Below are positions 35,208 through 46,109 of a stretch of 64,000 nucleotides of DNA, one piece after another. Position 1 is the first letter of the stretch; each line of letters begins with the position of its first letter. Both the position numbers and the translations under genes were made by a program. The notes beneath the pieces are model-generated. The model was not told the origin of the DNA. It saw only the letters and a program-made list of their open reading frames with translations, and did no database searches. Source of the DNA: Manihot esculenta (lineage: Eukaryota; Streptophyta; Magnoliopsida; Malpighiales; Euphorbiaceae); contig NC_035162.2 in the NCBI RefSeq assembly GCF_001659605.2, forward strand, positions 27,643,526 to 27,707,525, read 5' to 3'.

Positions 35208-37095
35208 TCCTTGATTACTAGATCTTCAGTCCACCGTCTTCTCATGGGCTTTGTCTCTTGGCTGAACTGTCTGGGCACAGGTGAACTTTGACAGAGAACT
35301 TGGAATTGTTTAAGCTGATCTGTTTGCTGCATAAATCATCTAGCCGAAGTTGTTAGGTAAAAGGGATTCGTTTTAGAAGAGGTTCATGTTTGTAGTTTAT
35401 ATTAGGCAGTTAAGGGAAAATTCAGAGCAAAGAAATGATTACAGGTCATGAATGTGAATTTTTTTTTTCCGTTATTTCCTCGTGTATTTTATTTTATCTT
35501 GTGACATTTTCTTTGATTCTATGTCATGGAAAATCCAACGTTTAGTACTCAAGTGGTATATTTTGAGCACACAATGATCTATTTCATGTCAATTTCAACT
35601 TTTTATTCAAATTAATTTACAAGTTCCAATTTGAATTTAATTTAGATCAAAGTTAAAATTTAAGCAAAATTATTTGATTTAGCAAAAAGAGTTTGAATTG
35701 CAATTTATGGGCCAATTAAAAAAAAAAAAAGTTAAATTGAACATTATTCAAGTGGGAGGCAGGGTAAAATTCAGCATTAAGAGATTTTGAGATGAATCAA
35801 AGCTACAACTGCAGTGAAATCTTTGTCGTCCTATAAAATCATTAACACCTGTAAGAACCGTGACCAATAGCAAACAGTGCAATACGAAAAAATAAAGATA
35901 ATCATGAAAAGAAAAGACGAATTTTACGCTCACATTTCTTATTGGTAGTGCAGGTTATTCTTTTTCCTTCATTAATGGTCACTTGGGACTGCTTAACTGA
36001 ACAAATTATGTTGTTTATCTTCCCACTTAAATCTATTTGCAGTAAAGCAAGATTGAATTTCTACAAATCGGCTATTTTGCATTTGGGAAATTTACTGACT
36101 GATTTTCCTTCAGCATATTCATGTGAATCTAAATTGTGGATTGTCTTTATGTTTGCTTGTGAGGTTACTCATGCTGATTCTGAGAGAAAATTATTATTTA
36201 GTTCTCTTAGTCTAGTAAAATTAACTATTCAATCTCTCTATTCGTAAGAATATATTAATGAGTTTTTAGTTTCTTAAATTGTTAACCATGTAGTTATTCA
36301 TTACGGGAACTCAATTGTTGTGATTTTGTAATTACAATAACTAAATAGATATGATTGTGAAATTATATGGACTAAAAAATTATGGTTTTCAAATTTCAGA
36401 AATTAAATAGTTTTGTTTTGAAAATACAGAGTTTAATTAGAGATAAAAACATTTTAATCAAGTGCATATTTTTAACAACTTAAATAAACTTAAGAAGTAA
36501 AGTTAAAAGAAAGAGGAAAAATGGAGAGGGAAATATAGAGGAGAAGAGGAGAAAGTTATGTTGTAAAAGTGTTAATACACCTCAATTCATTTCAGCATTT
36601 GATTTATATAAAAAGTTACAAAGGATAGTCTTGCAAGTAAACTAACTACTATCCTACCAACTTCAATACAACAGCATGTTGTAATCAGCTAATTAAATCT
36701 TTCAATTCCCCCAAATAAAATAATTCCTGTTAAGAATTTATTTTTATTTATTAAATTTACTAAAAAAATAAAATTAATTTAAATTCTAAATGAAAAATAT
36801 TTGAAATTTATCGACGTTCTTTTTTATTGTAATCGAGTTGAAACAATTAGATACAGTAATTTTGTGAAATTTGTAGAGGAAAAAAACTAATTTTTATAGA
36901 AGATGAAGTAAAAAATAAACAAGTTACATAGGAGAAAATAACAAAGGAAGCAAGCAATTATAAATTTATAAAGGAGAGAAGAGAAAACATGAAAGAAAGA
37001 AAACAAATAAGTAACGAGAAAGTTTGTTGGAGGAGATGGTGTTTGTCATTTGGCAAGCAATTTATAAGAGATGGTGGTATGGTGGCCGTTAGACT
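35208..37095. other. 3' UTR and intergenic DNA
   Basis: The first 250 bp or so are probably 3' UTR; I could not fix a polyadenylation site. From about 36500 to 36720 the sequence looks like a reversed LTR (GA-rich tract, TATA-like word). The ORF at 35942-36247 has no recognisable domain and is not supported as a gene. Confidence 0.4.
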
Positions 37096-37326
37096 AGTTC
37101 GGCACTTGAAGTGCAGAACTAACCATTGTGGCTAGTTTGACATTCTGAGTGTCAAACCAGTGAAACCGTTATATGTCCAGTACTTTAAGTGCTGGACAAA
37201 GTCATGCATGGCATGTATGACTTTAGAGCTACGGGAGCATTCACCAAAGGAGTGAGGTGGTAGGAGAGCTCACTCTTCGGCATTATTGGTGTCGAATAAT
37301 GGCTTGTTCGATATTAATAATGTCGG
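37096..37326. repeat. Chain of short inverted repeats (hairpins)
   Basis: Six hairpin-like units stand almost head to tail: 37096-37120, 37135-37157, 37175-37197, 37198-37224, 37276-37296 and 37306-37326. Arms are 7-12 bp with 2-7 bp loops. Examples: AGTTCGGCACT with AGTGCAGAACT, and GTTTGACA with TGTCAAAC. Between the first and second, AACTAACC pairs with GGCTAGTT. No known element class explains the chain. Confidence 0.6.
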
Positions 37327-38390
37327 ATTTTTGACATAAAATTCAAAAATATTTTCAATCTGAGCATAATATGATAAATATATTATAAAATATGCATAAT
37401 TTAAAAAAAATATAAAATGAAAGGGTTTTTCCTCTCTAGTAAAAATTGAGAGAGACGAAGGTATTGAGGCACTCTTCAATGAGATTGATGAGGATTGTTT
37501 TCCATGTTTTGTGCTGTTTTTATGGTGTCCATTATTTGGTCGAAATGTTGAATGCTTTCTTGAATTTTTATCTTTGAAAATATACAATTCCCTTCAGAAT
37601 AGCAGATTACCGAATCACCGCAGCTGGATTTAGATCTTAATGTGGATGCATAGTTTCTTCATCATCCTTTATCCACCACTTTGGTTGTATCTCAATAATG
37701 CTCAGGCCAGGTTGTCTGGGTGGGACACACATGTTTGCTCAGTCGCCTGTTGGATATGATCTTGTACACGCAGAAGCAAAAGCAGCCTCGTTTAGGACGC
37801 GAATGCCTACTGATCACAGGTGTAACTCGTGTAAGGTTGGACAGCTGAAATAATGAAATAGTATTTAACATCTTTAAACATAGGGCTTTTTACCATTTGT
37901 CAATTTAGGATTGGGAGAAAAAAATTTACTGATTTGAGATTTAACTACATACACGTGGCAATCAAATTTTACTTTGGCGCGTTTGTATCTAGCGCTCCTA
38001 TAAAAGCGTTAGAATTTTCTTTGTTTTTTTCAAATATATCGACCGATATTTTAATTTGATCCCAACTGCATTTAAAGTGGCGCTAGATCAAAATTTTTAT
38101 TTTTTTTATTATTAATATATTATAATAATATATTTATATTATATTAATTTAATAATATTGTTTATAATATAATTTTTTATAATAATATATTTTTTAATTT
38201 TTAATATATTATTATAATAACACGGTAATTAAATAATACAATTATAAATTTATTGATACATAGTAATTATATTTTATTATTTTTAATAAATAAGAGTACT
38301 GTAAAAATTGACATTGTACAGTAAAATATTTAAAATTATGATATTAAATAATTTATCAAAAAAGACAGATTAATAAATAATTTAATTAAT

Positions 38391-39023
38391 ATGAATATTT
38401 AAAATTATAAAAATTAAATTTATATTTTATTAAATTGCTCTTATATAATTGTACACTTCTAATAATAGAATAATATTAATTTTATAATATTAAAATTACA
38501 TAGGGTAGAGTAATATTTTTAATTTCATATATTAATATTTAGAAGTATGGAATAAAATTATGTTGTGATGGGATATATTGAAAATTACTGATTTATTTAT
38601 AATTCTTCAAAAGATAAAAAAATAAATTAAATAATTAATTTATTCTACAATTAAATTAATTGATTAATTTATTTTTTTAATAAATTATAAATAATCCGAT
38701 GATTTTATACACATTTAATAACAAAATAATATTATAATTCTAAATATTTTTCTATTATTATCATATTTTTATAATTATAGTACTTTTATGGTTGCGCAGA
38801 AATAACCAAATAAAAATTAATATTAAATATTTATATTTATTTATTTATTAAACTATAAACAACTCAATAATATCATACAAAAAGTAATTAATTAATTTTA
38901 AAATTACAAGAATTAAACTTTGAAATATTTTAATATTATTTATAATATAAGTTTTTTATACTAATAAATATTTTAATATTATTTTGAATAAATTACTATA
39001 ATAACATCAAAATTAAAAGTAGT
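38391..39023 (+). repeat. 633-bp direct repeat, left copy
   Basis: Identical in length to 58027-58659, with no gap. Four differences were seen by eye, all transitions (near 38571, 38598, 38653, 38698). It directly abuts pararetrovirus sequence at 39024. Confidence 0.9.
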
Positions 39024-39082
39024 TTTTTGCATTGTATTGTTTTTGTTTTCTATCTAGAATTTTTAAATCATCTGGTCTATTG

Positions 39083-40342
39083 TTATATTGTCTTTCTATA
39101 GCAATTTATGGGAACAACAGTATCTTGGTCAGAGTCTGATACTTCGAAGGGATTATATATATTATCTTCTTCTGAAGAAGAAGTGTCATTATATTCAGTT
39201 AAAATGGTTATCTTACCTTTGTCTTTACTAGTACTTGGATCTTCTATTTTAATACCTCCTGTGGTACTGGTTCGTGGAGAAGTATTTTGTTCATTTATAA
39301 TTTTCTGTAATAATTTAGACATATCATTTAACTCTGTCTTTGGATTTATTGTTGTTATGTCTATTGGGTTTTTTGATGGTGGTATCATTTTTGTAAATGG
39401 TTTATTTACTTGTTTTTGGGCTGGGTCTATATTATATGTTTTTGGATTACTATATCTTTGAGATAAATATGTTGTGTTTGGTTTGGGTGTTATGGGAGAT
39501 GGTGTCTGAGGTACTTCTATATGTTCTATGTTTGTTATTTCTTCATGGTTTCTGTCTATTTTTTCTTCCATTCTATCTAATTGGTTACCTATTATGTGTA
39601 ATACTACATTAGTCCAATTATTTTGTATATAAACATCTTTCATTTCTTTGTTTTGTATATTTTGTGTATGGATTATAGGTTGAATACCATGATATTCATG
39701 ATCTTTCTTAAAAAATGCTCTATTCATGGGTGGTTTTTCTGATTCATAATATTGGTCACTGGGATCTCCCATGCTATTAACTTTAGTCCATTTATGTATT
39801 TTCTTTTCTAAAACATTTAACTGATCTCCATGGTAATATTTTAAATAAGTGAAGAAAGATATAGTTTTTTCTACTTGTTCACAAAATTTAAAAAATTGTT
39901 GTTTAATTGTCTTTTGTTCTTTTAAAGAATATGTGTTCAAAAATGTATCTCTTTTCCCCCGATTTTGTTCTGACATATAGTCAGCTTGAATTTGGTCTTT
40001 ATCAATTGCAAAACTTTGAGTTAAGGTATTAATAGTAAAATCACTATCTTCATATGGTTGACTAAATTGACCTTGTCTAAATACTCCTTCTTGTATTTTT
40101 ATACCTTTGGCAGTGGGTTGTGGTATGGTTTGATGATTAAATGTTTCTTCTACAGGTTTGGTTCCAGAGGTTTCACCAATAAAAGGTCCTGTATATGGTG
40201 GAATAATAGTTTCTCCAGAAATACTAGTATCTGTATTGATTTCAATATTGGGTCTTCTTTGTGAAGATCCTAATGAATGTCTGGATGGTTGATAAATGGT
40301 TGAACTGGTTTGCCTAAAAGAGTTTGATCTTTTAAATTTCAA
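39083..40342 (-). pseudogene. Pararetrovirus ORF1 segment after the movement domain, 419 codons
   Basis: Low-complexity, Ser/Thr/Gln-rich protein with a helical charged middle (about residues 130-190: QKTIKQQFFKFCEQVEKTI) and a second one near 250-270 (LDRMEEKIDRNHEEI). This is the poorly conserved linker between movement and coat domains in the ORF1 polyprotein. The frame is open throughout. It ends shortly before the junction with the 633-bp repeat, so the start of the coat protein is missing. It is one frame off from the movement ORF, which implies an indel near 40425. Confidence 0.65.
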
Positions 40343-40385
40343 TTCTACTGAACCATCATCATTTTGTATAATATAATCTATTTCG

Positions 40386-41240
40386 TTATTTTCTTTTGGA
40401 GGTAAACTTGGTATGGTTTTTGACTGGATATTTCCAACTCTCTGGTAAATTAATATCTTTCCATTGTATGGTTTTTGGTACAGTTATATTAGCTTTGGTT
40501 TGATCAATTTGCCAAAAAATTGTTTCTCCTGTTAATCTATTATGGTCAATAGCATTTGGATATAATCCTGTGTTCATTATTTTATAATTTAATCTATAAA
40601 ATACTTCATAGATGTGTGATCCTTTTAACATATTGTAATTATGTGTTAAAATATCTAATGTTAATATTTTCATTATATGTGGGTCGGTTAAAGATATTGT
40701 AAAATTGGGAAAACAGTTTGAGTATATTGGTCCATTTGTTAAGCTAGTTTCAAATAATCCTAATAGAGAGTCTTTGTAATTCATATGTCTACAGTCTCTT
40801 AATGCAACATGCATACTTGTATTTAATCCTTTTACAGTTAATGGTTTAATTGCAATTTGTACTAAGCCTATATGCATAAATCTATATCCTTGGTTAATAT
40901 ATTTTAATATTGTCTTCTTACTTAATAAACTCATTGATTGGTTTTCTGAATATAAAGGTATTACCTTTTCTTTGGTTTTAATTGCCCTTGCAGACTTGAA
41001 ATCTAATATTCCTTTTTTATATATTGTTGATATATCTGTTTTAGGTAGTTTCCAGTTAGTCAATTGTTGACCATTCCAAGTACTTTCTCTAGATAATATT
41101 GTCGTATTATTATCTGTATTAATATTTAAATCATTCATGAGTTCTTCATCTGGTTGTCTGGACCTAGAAGATCTAGTTCTTCTAAACATATTCATTTTAA
41201 AAATCCTAGGGTTTTCACATACACTTCCTTCTCTACTCAC
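40386..41240 (-). pseudogene. Pararetrovirus movement protein domain, 284 codons
   Basis: Has the 30K-superfamily movement protein block of Caulimoviridae at about residues 110-240. Examples are GYRFMHIGLVQIAIKPL, MHVALRDCRHMNYKDSLLG, NGPIYSNCFPNFTISLTD and YRLNYKIMNTGLYPNA. In live viruses this protein forms tubules or modifies plasmodesmata for cell-to-cell spread. The ATG lies ~100 nt downstream of the primer site. The frame terminates at 40386 because of a frameshift relative to the following segment, which belongs to the same polyprotein in related viruses. Confidence 0.82.
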
Positions 41241-41343
41241 ACTGCAGTTCTTACACCTCTCTGCCTGACTTACGGTTTTCGTGACACAGTTACAACCCTA
41301 AAATTTCTAATTTGAATAGTTTAAAATTGCTAGATACTTCACT

Positions 41344-41356
41344 GGCTCTGATACCA
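41344..41356 (-). promoter_or_regulatory. tRNA-Met primer binding site of the pararetrovirus
   Basis: The minus strand reads TGGTATCAGAGCC, complementary to the 3' end of plant initiator tRNA-Met. It is placed at the end of the leader, ~100 nt before the movement ORF, as in other Caulimoviridae, where it primes minus-strand DNA synthesis. Confidence 0.88.
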
Positions 41357-42347
41357 TTTCACGTTTCATGATTGATTCAAATTTCAAATATTTTTTCTGA
41401 TTTAAATATTTTCTTTTTGTTTTACTATTTTTATTTAAAAATTATTATTTCTTAGTAATTGGTCTAAATACGTTATCATACAATTAAATAAATCTAACAT
41501 TCTTTGTGTTTCCCTACAATCACAAAAATTATTATGATTTGTCATATGCCATTCAAACAGATGAGTTCCTTGTTGTATTAACTAAGATCTAAAACTTTCA
41601 ACTTCTATTTTGTTTGTTAAATCTATTAAACTTAAACTTTCTAATGCAGTTATTATAAATCTCATTATCACAAAACTAATATATAACAATGAAACGAACC
41701 TACTTATATTCTATTTAATATGCAATGTAAACACATACATTTACTATTTCTATGTTGTCTCATGAATAGTAGAACAGATTAAATAAGTAAATAATTAATT
41801 AACATATTCATAAAAATAATATGCAATAAGATAATCAATTCTTGTTGACATATAATATTTAAGAATATAACCATTTTCTGTTTCAATAATATCAAATAAA
41901 ATGATAAACATAGTTTAGCAGTTACTGTTTAGATTAGATGAACAACATAATTTCTGATGTGGCAGATCAGTTTAAACTGCAACCACAGAGCATACTTATC
42001 ATGAATGCAATTGATTTTAAATTGGTTTAGGGTTCCTGCACCGTTAACCTGGGATTCCCAGAATTAACTCAGACTGGTAATCGAAGAGAGAGAGAGAATA
42101 AGATTGCCGTTAACACGGACTTACACAGTATCAAGTGTAAAATACAAATATATTATTTGAACAAAATACAATACCAATTCTTACTTTTGTAGAATACAAG
42201 TATTTAAACTAATACTGCTACAACCGTGTTGTAGTAAACAGCGGTTTCCTTACAGATTGTTGAGAATAAAACTGAACTATCTTTGGAATACATAGAGAGA
42301 AATTTGCTTCTAAATTTTGGTGTGTCCTCCAAATGGCCTGGAACCTT
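41357..42347 (-). other. Pararetrovirus RNA leader region
   Basis: About 1 kb between the TATA box and the primer site with no long ORF, matching the long structured leaders of plant pararetroviruses. It holds an AG-rich microsatellite-like stretch (42088-42100). Confidence 0.55.
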
Positions 42348-42601
42348 CTATTTATAGCCGCGGACGTCAAAAATTATTCAATGGAGTTGAGCGGTCCGGA
42401 CGTCATAATGGAATTTAATTTGGTTGAGCGGTCTTTGGTCAATTCTTTGTGGACCCCAATGTCTGCCGCTTTGTCGGCCATGTTGAATGCTTGGTGGGCC
42501 ATGCTGCGTCAACTTCTTTTGTTTGGTGAGTGCTTTGTGACGTCATTGCTTACGTCAATGCTTTTGTCTTTATCTGGGTGACGTCAGTGCTTACATCAAT
42601 A
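42348..42601 (-). promoter_or_regulatory. Pararetrovirus promoter: TATA box and repeated TGACGTCA sites
   Basis: On the minus strand a TATA box CTATAAATAG (42348-42357) lies downstream of several ACGT-core sites. These are GACGTCA at 42363-42369 and 42399-42405, TGACGTCA at 42538-42545 and 42579-42586, and ACGTCA near 42552-42557. The last are parts of a 22-bp direct repeat (42538-42559 and 42579-42600, two mismatches). TGACG motifs bind TGA-type bZIP factors and drive other pararetroviral promoters (as-1). Position between ORF2 and the leader is as expected. Confidence 0.7.
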
Positions 42602-42614
42602 TTTTTGTTCTGTC

Positions 42615-43692
42615 TCACATTTCAACTTGTGTAAAGAAATCATCATTGTCGTCTGAAAGATCTACTGGTGATGGTGATACAGTAGAACTTCTGGTCTCTT
42701 TTAATTCTTCTAGCAATTTGTCATATTCTGTCTCAGAAGTACAGGCTGCCAATTGGGATATGATTATTTGTCTTTTTGCTAGGAAAGTTTCATGTTTTGA
42801 GATATTGGTTGGGCTTGGACTTTTGCACAATTGTGGGTATTTAAGAAAGAATGGTTCTAAGGCTTCTGAGCCACAAGCCTGTAAATCAGTCTTGGGCCAC
42901 CATTTGGTTTTATATCTGCGAACAAGAACTGGTACTTGAAAATTGTCAATTGTTTGATCTTTGATCTGATATTCTATCATCAGTATCCATGGTATGTGAA
43001 AGTAATGACTATAAATTAACCACTTTGGGGAGCAAGTAATTGTATCTGGTAACTTGGTTATGTCAAAAAATTGGATTTGGGCTGTTTGTACTTGGTCTGG
43101 AATAATATCAGTTTGTATACCAAACTTGTTCCACCATTGATGAAACCAATAAGGTATTGGATATTCAAAAGTGTAGGCAATATAAAAGAAAAATGAAATA
43201 GACATATGTTCATTTTGCTTAAAGAACGTTCGTTCCCAAGCAACTTGATAATCATAATAATTATATTTTATACTTTGTCCATTAGTTAAAAGAAATTCTT
43301 TTGTCTGGTGGGGCTCTTGTGCCCATTCTGCCAAGGTCCATACCTTCAAGAGGCGGACTTTACAATATCTAATCTTATTTGGGCTTTGTGGATCGTAATT
43401 GTTCTGAATAAAAATAGAGGTTGTTTGGATAAGGATATTCTCATAATAATGTTGGGATTTGTTAAAATTGTCTGGGATATAAAAATGTGTCTTAGGGAAA
43501 ATGGAATCACAAATTTGGTAACTATTGAGATTTGGGTTTTTAGCCCAATATTTAGGTTCAATTGTAATAATGTAATCTTCAATGGGCTTGTACTTGTAAT
43601 CTGATGGATTCAATCCTTGTGAAATTGTTGGGCTTTGGCTTGAAGAAGGGGTGTTTGTAACAGCTTGTTTGAACGTAGAAGGTGTAATAGGC
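42615..43692 (-). pseudogene. Pararetrovirus ORF2, C-terminal part
   Basis: An open frame through 42615 (stop), with 332 codons from its first internal ATG at 43613 and open further up to the insertion point at 43692. Rich in Trp, Tyr and aromatic patches (IPYWFHQWWNKFG, TWWPK-like WPKTDLQACG). It ends in an acidic Ser/Asp tail (DLSDDNDDFF). No enzyme motif is recognised. Florendoviruses carry a second ORF of unknown function here. The first part lies beyond the gypsy insertion at 53509-53786; the two parts are in compatible frames (278 + 1078 nt, a multiple of three). Confidence 0.7.
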
Positions 43693-43697
43693 CTTAT
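43693..43697. repeat. Target duplication CTTAT, left copy
   Basis: Identical to 53509-53513; flanks the Tekay-like element exactly. Confidence 0.92.
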
Positions 43698-45908
43698 TGT
43701 AATACCCGGCTAGACTCCGGTATCGGAATCCCTACCGTCCGGTGGGACCTCGGATGTCGGAAACCTCTAGAAGGGGTAAAACTATGATTTTATGAAATGT
43801 TTTCATGTATTTCATGTTTTTAAGTAAGAAATTAAATGAGTTTTTACATGAAAAGTCTTTGGAGGAAAACCCAGGTTCGGCCGCCGAAAGTCAAGTTCGG
43901 CCGCCGAACATGCATGCGTTTTGGAGGCACGTTAGGCCCCCGAAAGCATGAGTGAGGGAAGTCCAGGTTCGGCCGCCGAACCTCATGTTCGGCCGCCGAA
44001 CATGGCATGCATGCGGAGGCACATTCGGCCCCCGAACGTGGTCTGGCCAGCCACTATAAAAGGGTCCCTTAGCCGAAAACGGGCGAGTTTTTCCCCATTT
44101 TCGGCCAAGGTGAGCTTTCCGCCGCCCCTCACCCATTTTTGATGTTCTTCCTCTAAATCTTTCAAGATTTTCACTTGTTTTCCCTTGGTTTTGAAGATTT
44201 AAGCTTTTGAAACAAGTTTTGGAGCTTGGAAGTCTTGGAGCTAAATCCCTCCATTTTCCGAGCTAGGGTCGTTCTTCCTCTCGATCTTCAAGAGGTAAGC
44301 TTCGATCTATGCTTCTTTTATGTTTTATGAAAGTTTTATGCAAGTTGATGGGGTAGAATGCATGTTTAGGCTTGTTGTTAGGTTTATGGGTTTATGTTGT
44401 GTTTTGAACAATGTATGTTGGAAATGTGTTGTTTGAAGTGTTGTAGTTGGGGTATATTATAGTTTGAGACCCCTAGGTGTGATGTATGATGTGTATGCAT
44501 GTGTAGAAACAAGTTTATGCATGTTTTGAGGCGTTTTGGAGGCTGTGGACACAAGGGAGCCAAGTTTCTGCCCTTCGGCAGAAACTCAGGTTCGGCCGCC
44601 GAAGTGACTTTCGGCCGCCGAACCCCCTTGTGGAGGCAGTTTCGGCTGCCGAAGCCTGCCCCCGAAACTCAAGTTTCGTCTCTGTCTGGGAGGTTCGGCC
44701 GCCGAAAGTGCCGCCGAACCTGCATGACTTTCGGCTGCAGAGGGACTTTCGGCCGCCGAACCTGCCGCCGAAAGTGCCCTGTCCAGCCAGTTCTTGCATG
44801 TTTTCATGCGATGTTTTCAGGATGTTTTAGGGGGTTTTTGGGGAGTATTTTAGAGTCATGTTCATGTATGTTTGGTCCCTCATTTGAGTCCACCTGTGTA
44901 GGTTCGGACCCGAGGAACCGAGACCCCCAGCAGTGAGCCAGCTGCTTCAGAGTCTCTTCAGAGCTAGCCAGAGGTGAGTGGAATAAACTTTAAGTTTTAA
45001 AGCAAATTAATGAAATGTTTTAGCATGATTCACGCATCATGAATGCCATGAGATATATTAGGTTGTTTGCATTAGAATTCACGAATATGTTGCATTGCAT
45101 ACTTTGTTGTTGATGTGGATGAATGTTGAATGATCCATTAGCCCTTGTATGTCATGATAGCCTATGTGAGTCCAGGTGTGCCTGCTACGGCTCTACGCCC
45201 CTGGCACTATGACAGATTATGGAAGTCCGGGTGTGCCTGCTACGGCTCTACGCCCCCGGCATGTATAAGTAAGAAAGATAGGGGCTAAATGGTGACAAGT
45301 TCATCCTTGTTGTGAAATGTTTGTGTTATGGCGCATACATGAAAGCATGATTTAAATTGATGTTTTATTATTCTGCTCACTGGGCTCTAGTAGCTCACCC
45401 CACTCCCTTTATCCCCAGAGTTGCAGGTACAGGATAGATCAGGAAGTCGGCTAGAGTGAAGTTCAGTCATGTATGTTGTAATAGATAGTAGTGGACATGA
45501 ACATGATGTAATGAGTATTTATGACCATGTAATGTAATGAATGATTTGATGATGTATTGAGGATTATAGTAGTGCTTGACCTAGAGGTGTGTGAATCCCC
45601 ATTATGTACAGAGTGTTTAATGAGTAATGATGTTAATGACCATGATTATCCAAGCTGATATGTATGATGATGATACCCCATTGGAGTATTTGATGAGGAC
45701 TCCAGTGTGGGGTTTATGTATGATTTTGTGCATGCACAGGTTTTGCTTGGATAAGAGAAAAGAAAAATTTTTACAGATCATGTATATGTTGTTATGTATG
45801 GGATTCCACAGGTTTACAGGAGGTATGTAGGCTTGCTACGGGTCCCGGCGGCCTTAAGCCGATCTGGATCCTAGCGCCGGTAACGGGTCGGATTTCCGGG
45901 TCGTTACA
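43698..45908 (+). repeat. 5' LTR of the Tekay-like element
   Basis: 2211 bp, starting TGTAATACCCGG and ending GGGTCGTTACA. TATA box TATAAAAG at 44055-44062; transcription probably starts near 44085 (inference). Two clusters of TTCGGCCGCCGAA-type words lie at 43873-44040 and 44590-44780. A ~60-bp tandem pair ('gtgtgcctgctacggctctacgcccc') is at 45165-45262. The FGGRT-rich ORFs on both strands are by-products of these motifs. Confidence 0.95.
43873..44040 (+). promoter_or_regulatory. GCCGCC motif cluster upstream of the LTR TATA box
   Basis: Four copies of TTCGGCCGCCGAA and one TTCGGCCCCCGAA occur within 170 bp, 15-180 bp upstream of TATAAAAG. Each contains GCCGCC, the core of the GCC box bound by plant ERF/AP2 factors. 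The same array occurs in the 3' LTR at 51471-51638. Confidence 0.55.
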
Positions 45909-45911
45909 GAG

Positions 45912-45923
45912 TGGTATCAGAGC
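45912..45923 (+). promoter_or_regulatory. Primer binding site (tRNA-iMet)
   Basis: TGGTATCAGAGC, complementary to the 3' end of initiator tRNA-Met, 3 bp inside the 5' LTR. Confidence 0.95.
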
Positions 45924-46109
45924 CCTAGGTTCATATGGTCGGACCTAGTGTGTCGGGCTCATAGATGTTCTAGAAGGTCAAGCACACTAGGAAAATCATG
46001 TCCACTAGGATAGGATGTAGAGTCCTGTCTATATGATGATATGATATGCCATGATGATATGCATGTGCATAAATGCTATGATGTGATGCTATGTATGTGA
46101 TGAGGGTTC

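Noticed and set aside
35942..36247. ORF downstream of the STR8-like gene as a transposase or host exon
   Set aside because: No recognisable motif, AT-rich intergenic setting, no splice or LTR context.
37880..37897. 9-bp Mutator-type target duplication at the outer inverted-repeat element
   Set aside because: The best alignment of flanks (ctttttacc against ttttttctc) has three mismatches in poly-T DNA and is not convincing.
38098..38390. AT-rich block as a scaffold-attachment or centromeric satellite
   Set aside because: No tandem monomer structure; part of it pairs with the right end as a terminal inverted repeat.
41344..41356. Possible tRNA-Met gene remnant
   Set aside because: Only the 13 bases complementary to the tRNA 3' end are present; it is a primer binding site. 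The same applies to 45912-45923, 17236 and 18317.
42333..42581. Plus-strand ORF opposite the pararetrovirus promoter
   Set aside because: No domain. It is the shadow of the intergenic region with the ACGTCA repeats.
43873..44780. Regular short repeats as a possible CRISPR array
   Set aside because: Spacing is irregular, units are 13 bp, the context is a plant LTR, and there are no cas genes.
43891..44936. FGGRT-rich ORFs on both strands of the LTRs (also 51489-52534)
   Set aside because: They are translations of the repeated TTCGGCCGCCGAA words in non-coding LTR DNA. They occur on both strands and end without any domain.
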